Source: Desertivirga brevis (GTDB lineage: Bacteria; Bacteroidota; Bacteroidia; Sphingobacteriales; Sphingobacteriaceae). From it: DNA of 64,000 nt. Under the pieces are notes generated by a model. That model saw nothing but the letters and a program-made list of their open reading frames with translations, had not been told where the DNA came from and made no database searches. Where the stretch lies: contig NZ_JAFEWF010000010.1 of the NCBI RefSeq assembly GCF_017355835.1, positions 62,001-126,000 on the forward strand. The letters are read 5' to 3'. The position numbers and the translations under genes are program-made. Shown here in pieces: positions 35,670 through 44,703 of the stretch; the stretch's first letter is position 1, and every line of letters begins with the position of its first letter.

Positions 35670-36095
35670 CTATCTCATATCTGCTGAGAAATAGTTTTGC
35701 TTGGGTATTTTGTTTCCATTCAATCCATTTAACATTGCTAATTGGCCTATATGTGTTAACATATCGGACAAGGGGCCTTGTATCAGTTTTTTACCTAGCT
35801 CGTCTGACAGCGTATGTAATACTACTGTTTCATTTAACTGTTCAAGGCATTTTAAAAACTCCCCCAGTTCTTCTTCAAATTTTGGAAGAGGGGGCCTTTC
35901 TGCTTCGAAATTAGTTGATCTTATGATTGAATTTGCCTTACGAGCCAAGTCACTCATGTGATTTATAATTTCTTTTGGAGAGCGAGTTTGCGGAGATATT
36001 TTGTAATCACCAAAATTTTCTGCCGCTCCACTGATTGAAGCAAGGGTTCTATACCTAATAGTTTTTAAAATGTGTAGGAGTATGTCTTTTGCCAT
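35670..36095 (-). CDS. DinB-like protein
   Basis: A 141-residue helical protein with SPKEIINHMSDLARKAN and MLTHIGQLAMLNGLNG, the conserved His-containing helices of DinB-like domains. Length slightly short of the family. Stands alone between a serine hydrolase and a GNAT gene. Confidence 0.7.
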   Translation of the reverse strand: MAKDILLHILKTIRYRTLASISGAAENFGDYKISPQTRSPKEIINHMSDLARKANSIIRSTNFEAERPPLPKFEEELGEFLKCLEQLNETVVLHTLSDELGKKLIQGPLSDMLTHIGQLAMLNGLNGNKIPKQNYFSADMR

Positions 36096-36247
36096 CGTGC
36101 GATTTTATCATCAAAATAAGAATTCTTTAGAATATCCTCTCTTGAAATCATTTGCTTGTTCAGTAGAATATTCCTGCTTGCGTCGCCTTTACCTCTATAA
36201 TTGATAATGAAATTTTATCCTATGCTCCCAAAGCTATAGGTGCATGC

Positions 36248-36805
36248 CTATATGGTTCTATATGCCGGATTACTTTTAACCCAACCGTCCTTGTCCACTT
36301 TGAACCAGTAATGCTCCGTTCCCTGGTAGTTGAAAGTTTCAATGATTTTAAATCCCACTTTCTCCAAAACTCTCTTTGACGAATAGTTTCTAATATCAGT
36401 AATGGCAAACACCTCTGTTAAACTAAGCCTATGAAATGCATAGGATAAGGCTGCATAAGCAGTCTCAGTAGCATATCCATTCCCCCAATACTTTTTTATA
36501 AATCTATATCCAAGATCATAATAGTCGATATGATTATTAGTTTCTTCTGTAATTAATTTCAGGCCTGACCATCCAACAAAAGTATTAGTTTCTTTATCTA
36601 TCACAGCCCATCGACCTATTCCGTTAGTAATGTATTGCTTTCGAATAAATTGAACTACTTCTGCTGCTTGCTGATGGATCTTGATAGGATTGTTTCCAAG
36701 AAAGGCGTGAACTTCAGGATCGGAGTCCAAAATAAAAAGACTATCCTCGTCTTGTGGAAGTATTTCTCTTAGTATGAGCCGTTCCGTTTCTGCAAAGATC
36801 TTCAT
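36248..36805 (-). CDS. GNAT family N-acetyltransferase (RimJ/RimL-like)
   Basis: A 185-residue protein: ETERLILREILPQDEDSLFILDSDPEV at the start, YDLGYRFIKKYWGNGYATETAYAALSYAF (acetyl-CoA pyrophosphate-binding R/Q-x-x-G-x-G/A segment), and NYSSKRVLEKVGFKIIETFNYQGTEHYWF at the end. This is the acetyltransf_3 branch that modifies protein N-termini or small amines. Full length. Confidence 0.88.
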   Translation of the reverse strand: MKIFAETERLILREILPQDEDSLFILDSDPEVHAFLGNNPIKIHQQAAEVVQFIRKQYITNGIGRWAVIDKETNTFVGWSGLKLITEETNNHIDYYDLGYRFIKKYWGNGYATETAYAALSYAFHRLSLTEVFAITDIRNYSSKRVLEKVGFKIIETFNYQGTEHYWFKVDKDGWVKSNPAYRTI

Positions 36806-36838
36806 TGAGTAGTGTTAAATGAGCTTCAATCGGTCACT

Positions 36839-37435
36839 TTATTCCGTTTTCAAAAATTCAGCGGTGGTAACACATTCGCCAAAATGGTGAACAATGTTTT
36901 CTACAACATATTCTTGCTGATTTTTGTTAAAGGCAGAACCTGCATCAGTAATTAAAATTGGATTATAACCTTTGTCATGAGCTTCACGAAACGTGCTTTC
37001 TACACAGACGTGAGTGGCGTAGCCCACCAAATAAATATTTTCAATTTTATTGTTTCGTAACCAGATGTCTAAGTTAGAGCCAGAAAAGCCACTTGCTCCC
37101 GTACGACCAGTAACCACAAATTCGCTATCCATAGGCTGAAATGGATTATAAAATTGGGAACCAAATTCGTTCAGGGGAAATGTACCAAAGGTAGGAATGG
37201 CTTTATTTAACCCACTTTTACCGTTTGCCAATTCAGGATACCCTTTCTGAAATCGTAAGCCGACATGTCCAACCAGCATTTTTTGATCTCTTGCATGTTT
37301 CAAGCATTTTTCAATATTGCCTATTGATAACGTGAAAAGGTCCCTATCCTCAATCAGACCGTGTAACTTTCCCTTCGGCGACAGCCATTCGTTTTGGCAT
37401 TCAATCAGTATAAAAGCACTCTTCATATATTCCAT
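36839..37435 (-). CDS. Isochorismatase-like cysteine hydrolase
   Basis: A 198-residue alpha/beta hydrolase of the isochorismatase superfamily. The nucleophilic Cys is in YATHVCVESTFREAHDKGY. Where the general base is usually Asp in LIDMQND, this protein has Glu (LIECQNEW); a branch with this Glu exists. GRTGASGF supplies the middle segment. Overlaps the upstream NTF2-like gene by 13 bases. Confidence 0.85.
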   Translation of the reverse strand: MEYMKSAFILIECQNEWLSPKGKLHGLIEDRDLFTLSIGNIEKCLKHARDQKMLVGHVGLRFQKGYPELANGKSGLNKAIPTFGTFPLNEFGSQFYNPFQPMDSEFVVTGRTGASGFSGSNLDIWLRNNKIENIYLVGYATHVCVESTFREAHDKGYNPILITDAGSAFNKNQQEYVVENIVHHFGECVTTAEFLKTE

Positions 37436-37815
37436 GGGTTTAATATGTGATTATGATAAATTTTCGTTACGATCTTCCATTCCCCATCAAACTTCAATAG
37501 CGTAAGTAGGTCTGTAAAAACTAATACACCTTTTCGCATACATTTCAGCTTTACAAATGCGGCCGTTTCACTAACATCAATTTGAACAAATTCATAATCA
37601 AATTTTCGTAGACCAGTGGAGTCTTTAGATCGTTTATATTGTTCCACGATTGCGACCCATTCTTTTAACGGCAGTTTTTTGAGAGCTTTCCCCTCTGCGT
37701 AGAAAATAGCGAAATCGGGATGATAACCTTGGTACATTTTCTCGGTGTTCATCTCATTCAAGGCTCCATTTAGATAACACTCTTCTATCAAATTTCTAAT
37801 TTTTGTTTCTTCCAT
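37423..37815 (-). CDS. NTF2-like (putative lumazine-binding type) protein
   Basis: About 130 residues from ATG 37815 (MEETKIRNLIEECYLNGALNEMNTEKMYQGYHPDFAIFYAEGK). Contains the lumazine_bd_2 pattern: AAFVKLKCMRKGVLVFTDLLTLLKFDGEWKIVTKIYH. Function unknown. It shares its promoter region with the MerR gene at 37976, and likely forms an operon with the isochorismatase-like gene. Confidence 0.8.
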   Translation of the reverse strand: MEETKIRNLIEECYLNGALNEMNTEKMYQGYHPDFAIFYAEGKALKKLPLKEWVAIVEQYKRSKDSTGLRKFDYEFVQIDVSETAAFVKLKCMRKGVLVFTDLLTLLKFDGEWKIVTKIYHNHILNPWNI

Positions 37816-37897
37816 TTTATTTTGTCCATATAGTTGACCCGCCATTTGCAACAGGGATATAAAATGTAAAAATGCTTTCCTTGAACATTATTTGCGT

Positions 37898-37974
37898 CAA
37901 TTGTAGATTATTTACAATTGCAAAAAAACTACAGTTATTCTACATTTGCAACAGTAATTGTAAATTAATTACAA
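37898..37974. promoter_or_regulatory. MerR-type operators and a divergent promoter
   Basis: Two inverted repeats: CAATTGTA/TACAATTG with a 7-base gap (37898-37920), and TTGTAA/TTACAA with a 5-base gap (37958-37974), just before the MerR start. Between them TACATTTG (37941-37948) is a consensus -7 box, with ATTG 20 bases upstream. Likely autoregulation and control of the divergent NTF2-like operon. Confidence 0.65.
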
Positions 37975-37975
37975 A

Positions 37976-38302
37976 ATGAAAGAGATGAAGAAAGGCCCCG
38001 AATTATCTTTTGATTTTGATTTCTTGCAAAAACTGGTGGTTGGTATTGGTGAAGTGTCACAAATAATTGGCGTCCCCACCAGGCAAATCAGGTATTGGGA
38101 AGAAAAAGGAATCATTACAAGTTTAACTGAAGAAGAAGGGAAAAACAGAAGGTACGACTATAAGAACATTAAAAAAATGTTGCTGATAAAAGAACTTTTA
38201 GACGATGGTTATACATTGGATGCATCGGCTGACAAAGTAAAAAGCAGGATGGAGCTTATTGAACAAACATTAAACAAATTGAGTGAAAAAGGGGGGCATT
38301 AA
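37976..38302 (+). CDS. MerR family transcriptional regulator
   Basis: A 108-residue protein. The N-terminal winged helix is VVGIGEVSQIIGVPTRQIRYWEEKGIITSL followed by NRRYDYKNIKKMLLIKELLDDGYTLDASADKV. A short dimerisation helix ends it; there is no large effector domain. Divergent from the NTF2-like/isochorismatase operon. The two inverted repeats immediately upstream are the expected operators. Confidence 0.9.
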   Translation: MKEMKKGPELSFDFDFLQKLVVGIGEVSQIIGVPTRQIRYWEEKGIITSLTEEEGKNRRYDYKNIKKMLLIKELLDDGYTLDASADKVKSRMELIEQTLNKLSEKGGH

Positions 38303-38382
38303 AGTTATGGGTTCCCCTACTCTAGTGTAAGCTATAAGATTATTATGCCTTGTTTAGAATCTAATACTAACAAGTATTTTAT

Positions 38383-38705
38383 TTATAAAATCTTTACTAT
38401 GCTGAACTCGTAACTCAGATGCAAGCCCTCAAAGACACTATTGAATAGAAAAGCATCAGTAAGCGAGCCTCGAAAGAAACCATTACCGTTTATTCGTCTC
38501 CCATCAAGAAAATCATATATTGTTAGCGGAATAAGAGTACTTACAAGTCTTCTCAATTCACATGCTTCTTCTTGTTCAACAAATCCTGTTGGCTTTGTCC
38601 CAGCTTTGTATTTATGAAAAAGCTCCTCTGACAAATCCAATGGGTTGACATCTTGTATATCAACGACTGTTGGCAACTATAATATGTCCAATGATGCTAC
38701 ATTAG
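38383..38705 (-). pseudogene. Truncated, frameshifted DinB-like paralogue of 14768-15226
   Basis: The last 90 residues (LSEELFHKYKAGTKPTGFVEQEEACELRRLVSTLIPLTIYDF ... SLTDAFLFNSVFEGLHLSYEFSIVKIL) match the C-terminal half of the 14768 protein. Upstream, in other frames, remnants of GHIIVA and QSLIYK can be read, showing a one-base loss near 38680 and a further shift. The N-terminal third is missing. Confidence 0.7.
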
Positions 38706-38781
38706 TTTTATTTATTTTACTGAAGCTATTGTAAACTCTAAAGTATGTATCAATAAGATGCACAACAATATTCCCCTTTCC

Positions 38782-39354
38782 TTAGCTAGTAATCCCCATC
38801 TCCTTCAAACTCCTATTCAAACTCCTAACCGATATCCCAAGATAGGAGGCCATATCTTCTTTAGAAAGTTTTATACCCTGTTTAGATTGTAACTCTAGCA
38901 GTTTTCTTAAACTGTACTCCGCCGGATGTAATTGCTGATAGGAGGCGCGGCTTGAGGTATTGGTAATTCGTTCAGCAAAGACATCTAGCAAAAGGCGGTT
39001 AAGTTTCAGGTCGGATTCTATTAAATATTGGAAGTAGGGAATTGAAAATGCAAACACGCTTACTTCGGTCATTGCCACTACATTGCACAAGCAAGGAAGG
39101 TTACGCAAGAACTCGATCTCACCGATAATCTCACCTCTCCCTAAAAACTCCAGTATATAGTCTTTATCATTATTTTCCGTGAAAAAGCATTTGCTGATGC
39201 CTTCCCTGATAACCATAATTTTGATGGCTGGCTCTCCCTGACACAGCAGCGTCTGGCCTGCTGCATATCGTCTTACAACAATGTCTTCTTTACGTTCTTG
39301 CTTTTCGTAAAGGTCTTCCGCATAAGCTAAAAATGCCTGGTTTGTTCTTAACAT
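38782..39354 (-). CDS. Crp/Fnr family transcriptional regulator
   Basis: About 190 residues from ATG 39354. The cyclic-nucleotide-binding-like domain (RRYAAGQTLLCQGEPAIKIMVIREGISKCF ... ILEFLGRGEIIGEIEFL) is followed by a C-terminal HTH with KLSKEDMASYLGISVRSLNRSLKEMG. The core motif GEIIGEIE suggests a ligand pocket without the full cAMP-binding Arg. Divergent from the HAD gene. Confidence 0.9.
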   Translation of the reverse strand: MLRTNQAFLAYAEDLYEKQERKEDIVVRRYAAGQTLLCQGEPAIKIMVIREGISKCFFTENNDKDYILEFLGRGEIIGEIEFLRNLPCLCNVVAMTEVSVFAFSIPYFQYLIESDLKLNRLLLDVFAERITNTSSRASYQQLHPAEYSLRKLLELQSKQGIKLSKEDMASYLGISVRSLNRSLKEMGITS

Positions 39355-39442
39355 ATATCTGCGGGACAAATGTCCTTTTTCTTAGGGTTTTCCTTCCTGA
39401 TTTTTGCTTCCAATTGATAAAAGTACAAAACAGGAACATTCA

Positions 39443-40135
39443 ATGAAAAAACAGATAACTACAATAGCATTTGATGCGGATGATACCTTGTGGGTGAACG
39501 AACCTTATTTTCAGGAAGCTGAGACTCATTTTTGTGCACTGCTTGAAAACTATCTTCCAGCCAATGTAGTTTCGGCAACGCTGCTCAAAACGGAAATGAA
39601 AAACCTGGCTCTATATGGATATGGAGTAAAGGGCTTTATGTTGTGTATGATCGAAACAGCTATTAACATTACGGGAAGTGCTGCAGGCCCAGGCTTAATA
39701 GATCAGATTTTAAAGATCGGCCAGGACTTGTTACGGAAGCCTGTTGAACTACTGGATGGGGTGCCCGAAACGCTGGAACAACTACATAAGCATTACAGGT
39801 TAATAGTAGCTACAAAAGGTGATTTGCTTGACCAGGAACGAAAACTTAAGCGTTCGGGACTGGAGAAGTATTTCCATCATATTGAAATTATGAGCGATAA
39901 AAAAGTAAGCAATTATCAGAAGTTGCTGAAGCACCTGGATTGCCAGCCGGAAAACTTCCTCATGCTGGGAAACTCTGTAAAATCTGATATTCTGCCCGTA
40001 CTGGAATTAGGCGGTTTTGCAGCACACATCCCCTACCACACTACCTGGGCGCACGAAATACACGATGAGGATCTGCAGCACAAAAACCTGCTGGAATTGA
40101 AAAGCATAGACAACATCTTAAATTATTTGAATTAG
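39443..40135 (+). CDS. HAD family hydrolase
   Basis: About 230 residues from ATG 39443. Motif I is FDADDTLW (catalytic Asp pair), motif II IVATKGDLLDQE, Lys in IEIMSDKKVSNYQ and motif IV MLGNSVKSDILPVLELGG. Phosphatase of a small substrate, or dehalogenase-like. Its stop TAG directly abuts the ATG of the next gene, so the two are translationally coupled. Confidence 0.88.
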   Translation: MKKQITTIAFDADDTLWVNEPYFQEAETHFCALLENYLPANVVSATLLKTEMKNLALYGYGVKGFMLCMIETAINITGSAAGPGLIDQILKIGQDLLRKPVELLDGVPETLEQLHKHYRLIVATKGDLLDQERKLKRSGLEKYFHHIEIMSDKKVSNYQKLLKHLDCQPENFLMLGNSVKSDILPVLELGGFAAHIPYHTTWAHEIHDEDLQHKNLLELKSIDNILNYLN

Positions 40136-40759
40136 ATGAAAACACTGATAGATCTGGAGAACTGGAGCAGAAGAGAACATTTTTCCTTCTTCTCGAAAAG
40201 CGAAGAGCCGTTTTTTGGAGTGACTGTCGAGGTAGACTGTACCAAGGCCTACGCAAGTGCCAAAGAGAAGGGGCAATCCTTCTTTCTATATTACCTCTAC
40301 CGGGCGTTGAACGCAGCAAATCAGATCCAAAACTTCCGCTACAGGATTGTTGACAATGAAGTATATCTCTTTGATCAGGTCCATGCTTCTCCAACAATTC
40401 CGAGGCCTGATAACACTTTTGGGTTCGCGTATATAAATTATCACACTAATGAAGAACTTTTCTACGATAATGCATTGGAGGAAATACAAAGGGTAAAACA
40501 ATCAACTACTTTGCATCCAACAGTTTCTGTAGGGAGTGTGATCCATTTTTCTGCGCTTCCCTGGCTTAGTTTTACTTGGATCTCGCATGCGCGAAGCTTT
40601 TCCTTTAATGATAGTTCCCCCAAGATCTCCTTTGGGAAGTTGAACACAAAGGAGGGGCTGAAAACAATGCCAGTAGCAGTTCACGTACATCATGGATTGG
40701 CAGATGGGTATCATGTCGGGCTTTTTGTAGCAAATTTCCAGGACCTGTTGAATGAATGA
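40136..40759 (+). CDS. Chloramphenicol acetyltransferase-like protein
   Basis: A 207-residue CAT-family protein. It begins MKTLIDLENWSRREHFSFF. The catalytic region is VAVHVHHGLADGYHVGLF (H-H-x3-D-G-x-H), and it also has NFRYRIVDNEVYLFDQVHAS and ALPWLSFTWISHA. Family members acetylate chloramphenicol or other alcohols with acetyl-CoA in a trimer. It starts immediately at the end of the HAD gene. Resistance is possible but not shown by sequence alone. Confidence 0.88.
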   Translation: MKTLIDLENWSRREHFSFFSKSEEPFFGVTVEVDCTKAYASAKEKGQSFFLYYLYRALNAANQIQNFRYRIVDNEVYLFDQVHASPTIPRPDNTFGFAYINYHTNEELFYDNALEEIQRVKQSTTLHPTVSVGSVIHFSALPWLSFTWISHARSFSFNDSSPKISFGKLNTKEGLKTMPVAVHVHHGLADGYHVGLFVANFQDLLNE

Positions 40760-40832
40760 CGGAAAGGTTATGCCAAGCAATCCTTTCCATGAGAATATAG
40801 TCAGTCTATACTAAAGGGCCTAAGGCCAGTGA

Positions 40833-42344
40833 TCAACTTGCTTGCTTGACAGACTCTTTTCTCCACATCATTTTCTGTACAAGAATATTCAATTTGTTCT
40901 TGTAGTCTTGAATGAGCCACTCTTTATAGTTTGGCGTAGCGCGTTCTAAACATTTGGCGTATTGCTTAACCCTCCAAATGATTTCTTTATCTAGTTCTTT
41001 GGTTAACTCCAGTGCTTCAGAGATCGTATCCGCGTTTTCTACGCACATCATCACATGCTGCCGAAGCGAGGCGCGCATTACTGTCCTCGGTTTCTTTTTG
41101 TTTTCAATAGCTAAACGATAGGCTTCTTGTACATCGAAAGTAATCTCAAGGCTATTAGGGAACTTTGAGCGAATACCGGCAGGCATTGCATGGACATTGT
41201 TCTCCAATTGTGCATTCAGCATTGCCTGATATGCTTCTGGATTATTAAAAATATCCTGCCAGTCCACAGGCTTATGCCAGTCGCCAAATCTTTCCGCATT
41301 ATTGCCAAGATCTATGATCGTAAAGGTCTTTTTCTTTGGAAGGCGCCTGGACCCGCGGCCTATCATCTGGTGATAAAGGGTAAGGGAAGTAGTTGCACGG
41401 TTTAGAATGACTGCCTGAATAGTTGGTTCATCAAATCCGGTGGTTAGGATGGATACCGAACTTAAGATCGCCCCTTTTGTCTTTTTAAACCAATCAAGTA
41501 TCTCCGCACGTTCTGCTGCCGGAGTCTGGTTGTCGAGGTGTTTTGCCTGGTACCCTGCCTCACAAAATAACTGACACACATTTTTGGAAGTGAATATGCC
41601 GTTATTAAAGATCAACGTTTTTTTGCCCTTGGCATGTGATTCATAAGCCTGTTTTAACAGGTCGAGCATAGCGGTCGAAGAATATAAATCATCCGATGTG
41701 CTCACTGTAAAATCCCCGGATCCGGTTTGCAAACTACTGATCTCCACATCGTATCGCCAGATAATTGGCTTAGCGAGAAATCCACTGGCAATTAACTCTT
41801 CAATACTCTCGCCAATGATCAACTCCTGGTAATAGCTGTTTAACGGCATGGCACTATCCGAACTTAGCGGTGTAGCGGTTACTCCGATAATGGCTGCATC
41901 TCCAAACTTCTCCAAAAGCTTGTGAAATGAATGGTGGTGCGCCTCATCAATAATAACTAAACCAATTCCTGTCACATCTATATCACCCGACTCGATACGG
42001 TTATTTAAAGTTTCCACCATCGCTACATAGCAATCATAACGGTCGTTTGATTTGACCTTTTTCACAGAGCTATTGATCACGCGATTTTTAATGCCAAGCT
42101 TTTTTAATGTTTGGGAAGTTTGATTGCAAAGTTCTACCCGGTGCGTTAGCACTATAACTTTTTGTTTCCGGATGTCCAGAAAGCGCCTTGTAATCTCTGA
42201 AAAGATCATTGTTTTACCTCCTCCGGTGGGCAGCTGAAAAAGTAGTCGCTGCTCATCGCCAGTTTGAAGTTTTTCGAAGATCTGAGTTAAAGCCTTATAC
42301 TGGTAAGGGTAAAGTGTAGGGTTTTGATTAGAAACATTCGCCAT
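40833..42344 (-). CDS. DEAD/DEAH-box superfamily II helicase
   Basis: About 503 residues from ATG 42344 (MANVSNQNPTLYPYQYKALTQIF). Motif I is QLPTGGGKTMIF, motif II VIIDEAHHH (DEAH), motif III GVTATP, motif VI QMIGRGSRR. A C-terminal region has no recognised domain. Resembles type III restriction-subunit/RecG-like or Bacteroidota DEAD-like helicases. No methylase or nuclease gene is adjacent, so assignment to restriction is not supported. Confidence 0.88.
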   Translation of the reverse strand: MANVSNQNPTLYPYQYKALTQIFEKLQTGDEQRLLFQLPTGGGKTMIFSEITRRFLDIRKQKVIVLTHRVELCNQTSQTLKKLGIKNRVINSSVKKVKSNDRYDCYVAMVETLNNRIESGDIDVTGIGLVIIDEAHHHSFHKLLEKFGDAAIIGVTATPLSSDSAMPLNSYYQELIIGESIEELIASGFLAKPIIWRYDVEISSLQTGSGDFTVSTSDDLYSSTAMLDLLKQAYESHAKGKKTLIFNNGIFTSKNVCQLFCEAGYQAKHLDNQTPAAERAEILDWFKKTKGAILSSVSILTTGFDEPTIQAVILNRATTSLTLYHQMIGRGSRRLPKKKTFTIIDLGNNAERFGDWHKPVDWQDIFNNPEAYQAMLNAQLENNVHAMPAGIRSKFPNSLEITFDVQEAYRLAIENKKKPRTVMRASLRQHVMMCVENADTISEALELTKELDKEIIWRVKQYAKCLERATPNYKEWLIQDYKNKLNILVQKMMWRKESVKQAS

Positions 42345-42458
42345 ATCCTTAAGCAAGCAAATGTTCTGCCGAAAACAGTTCTTCTCAAAATTATATTGGG
42401 CAAGAATAGGGATTCTTCCTATCTTTACAGAATATTCTAAAAAGGGGATTTTAAAAGA

Positions 42459-42815
42459 GTGAAGAGGGTAGTTGTGTTTGAAAAGAACCAGGACATTTTG
42501 GATATAGTGACACATGTTTTGGTTGAAGAGGGATATAAGGTAAAAGGCTTTACTTCTGAAGGAGCTTTTATAAGCTATACATCAGTAGCTATGCCTGATT
42601 TGATCCTTTTAGATGTTATTCATATAACTCCAGAGGGAACTGAACTTTGTAAAAAGCTCAAAGCCCTTGAGTCAATTAAGGATATACCTGTTATTGTTTT
42701 ATCTACGCATAACAAGGCCAGCCAGATTAAGAAAATCTGTGCAGATGAAGTGATCCAAAAACCCTTCGATATTCATATTTTACTTCAGGTTGTAGAAAGT
42801 CATCTGGCTGCGTAG
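42459..42815 (+). CDS. Lone receiver-domain response regulator
   Basis: A 118-residue receiver domain from a GTG start. Phospho-acceptor Asp52 is in DLILLDVIHI. The acidic pocket is altered: VFEKNQD in place of the usual Asp pair. The conserved Thr/Ser (VLSTH) and Lys (VIQKPFD) are present. No output domain. A weak promoter-like TATCTTTA (42420-42427) is upstream. Could act as a phosphate sink or relay for the kinases nearby. Confidence 0.88.
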   Translation: MKRVVVFEKNQDILDIVTHVLVEEGYKVKGFTSEGAFISYTSVAMPDLILLDVIHITPEGTELCKKLKALESIKDIPVIVLSTHNKASQIKKICADEVIQKPFDIHILLQVVESHLAA

Positions 42816-43021
42816 CCCTTCTATGCAGAAAGTTTTCTGATTGGCTTTAATCAAAGATTATTGATATCAAATGGCTTAACTATAGAATCAGTTTCAAACT
42901 ACAAAAATCCATGCAGAAAAAGCAGTGGAAATTGCCCTGCAATAAAGACTGTTGAGCATTAAAGGAGATGGCTTGTAACTTATTTATTATTACTAAACAC
43001 CAATGACATGAAATTGGTCAT

Positions 43022-44218
43022 TTATTTTAAATCCACAGGCAAAGTCACAGTAACTTTGGTACCTACTCCAACTTGAGAAGAAATCTCAAGCTCGCCGTTC
43101 TGGTTAGCAATCAATGCTCGTACTGCATTTAAACCTAAGCCAAAACCACCCTCACCGGTTGTTCCTTTGGTGGACCTAACATCACCATTCATAATCATAC
43201 GAATTCTCTCTGCCTCTATCCCAATTCCTGAATCAATCACAGAAATCCGCAAGTTTGTGCTTAATTCATTAGGAAACAAATCCAGCTCGACTTTAACATA
43301 CCCTCCAGTAGGAGTAAACTTCAGGGAGTTGGAAATTAGGTTCCCGACAATCTGCAGGAGACCATTGTTCGTAAAATAAATGTTCGCATTAGCTAAGTTG
43401 CTTTGAACCTGAAAATGGATATTCTTATTCTTTGCTTGAACATTAAAAAGAGTTTCGAGCTTAGATTTCAGCTCTACTTGATTGGTAGCTGCTACGGGTT
43501 CATCCCGCTGCTTTAAAATTTCATTCGTTAAATCCAGAAGAGTATTACCGCTGTCCATAATCAGGCCGACCATTTCTCTAATTTCCTCCGCCGGCATTTC
43601 ATCATCGCTAACAATTGCTTCCGACAGCCCGATAATTCCCCCTACAGGCCCTCTGATATCATGAGCAACTCTTTTAGTATTTTGTTGCATAGCCGCTACT
43701 TTTCTTTTTAGCTCTGCAATTGTTTGAATAGACTCTAAACGCTTCACAACTTCATTCGCAATAATCTTTAACAGAGAAATTTGCTCTTCTGTTAAAGTTT
43801 TTGTTTCCTGATCTAATACACAAAAAGCACCAAGACTATAACCTTCTTTGGTTTTTAGTGGAATACCATAGTAGTACTTCAAATCCGGATTTTGCTTTAC
43901 AAAATCCAGATCTTTTATTTTATCTGTTGAACTAAGATCCCGAACTTCAATGTCCTCCCCTGTGGCAACAACGAACTGGCATACCGATTCTTCACGAGGA
44001 CAAACTGAAATCTCCTTATTATTAGTAGAAACAGTCCACTGGCTATAATGATCGATCAAATTAACCACCGAATGGTTAGTACCAGTAATTGCAGTAGCTA
44101 AAATTGTTAAATCTTTAAACGTTTCATCAAGATCTCCATAATCAAGATCAAGCTCTGACAATGCAATTATTCGTTGCATTTCGTTCTCCGGATAACCGGA
44201 GCCGTTAGCGAAGGACAT
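43022..44218 (-). CDS. GAF-domain sensor histidine kinase
   Basis: A 398-residue cytosolic kinase. GAF domain about 20-165 (FKDLTILATAITGTNHSVVNLID ... SLGAFCVLDQETKTLTEEQISLL). HisKA with His186 in VAHDIRGPVGGIIG. HATPase with NLISNSLKFTPTGG, DSGIGIE and GGFGLGL. The phosphoacceptor context is H-D-I rather than H-E-L. It is downstream of the receiver 44311 and kinase 44704 on the same strand, 93 bases after the receiver. Confidence 0.92.
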   Translation of the reverse strand: MSFANGSGYPENEMQRIIALSELDLDYGDLDETFKDLTILATAITGTNHSVVNLIDHYSQWTVSTNNKEISVCPREESVCQFVVATGEDIEVRDLSSTDKIKDLDFVKQNPDLKYYYGIPLKTKEGYSLGAFCVLDQETKTLTEEQISLLKIIANEVVKRLESIQTIAELKRKVAAMQQNTKRVAHDIRGPVGGIIGLSEAIVSDDEMPAEEIREMVGLIMDSGNTLLDLTNEILKQRDEPVAATNQVELKSKLETLFNVQAKNKNIHFQVQSNLANANIYFTNNGLLQIVGNLISNSLKFTPTGGYVKVELDLFPNELSTNLRISVIDSGIGIEAERIRMIMNGDVRSTKGTTGEGGFGLGLNAVRALIANQNGELEISSQVGVGTKVTVTLPVDLK

Positions 44219-44310
44219 GTGAATTGATAGTTAATGAAGTTATTGTTACGTTTTATCGTCGCAAGAGTTACTCCAAATTAAGCTTAGCTAATAATACATG
44301 GTTCAACAAC

Positions 44311-44691
44311 CTATGCGGCTGAGGGTCCATCAGAAGTTAATAGTTCTATTTTTTTTAACAGGACTTCCATCTCGAACGGTTTGGCAAGGAATTCACTCGC
44401 GCCTGCTTCTTTTGCAGTTTTTTCAAGATCCCTGCTGGCAGAAAGCATGATTACAGGGATGTTCTGAGTTGCAGGTGAGCACCTCAACAATTGACAAATT
44501 TCCTTTCCATCTTCTCCCGACAGCCAAATATCTAATAAGATCAGGTCAGCGCTTCCCCTTGCGAGAAAAGAAAACAAATCAGACCCTTTGCTAAAGCTAG
44601 TTATGGTATAACCGGCAAATTCAAGCATCACTTCTAAAGAATCCACAATTCCGGGATCATCATCTACCACAACTATGGTTTTATTTTTCAT
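44311..44691 (-). CDS. Lone receiver-domain response regulator
   Basis: A 126-residue receiver: VVDDDPGIVDSLEVML acidic pocket, Asp54 in DLILLDIWLSGEDG, conserved Thr/Ser in VIMLSAS and Lys in FLAKPFEM. All key residues are present. No DNA-binding or enzymatic output. It starts 13 bases after the stop of the multi-PAS kinase, so is its likely phosphate acceptor. Confidence 0.92.
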   Translation of the reverse strand: MKNKTIVVVDDDPGIVDSLEVMLEFAGYTITSFSKGSDLFSFLARGSADLILLDIWLSGEDGKEICQLLRCSPATQNIPVIMLSASRDLEKTAKEAGASEFLAKPFEMEVLLKKIELLTSDGPSAA

Positions 44692-44703
44692 TACTGAGCG
44701 TTA

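Noticed and set aside
40833..42344. Type III restriction enzyme or defence helicase
   Set aside because: SF2 helicase motifs are clear but no methyltransferase, nuclease or defence partner is adjacent.
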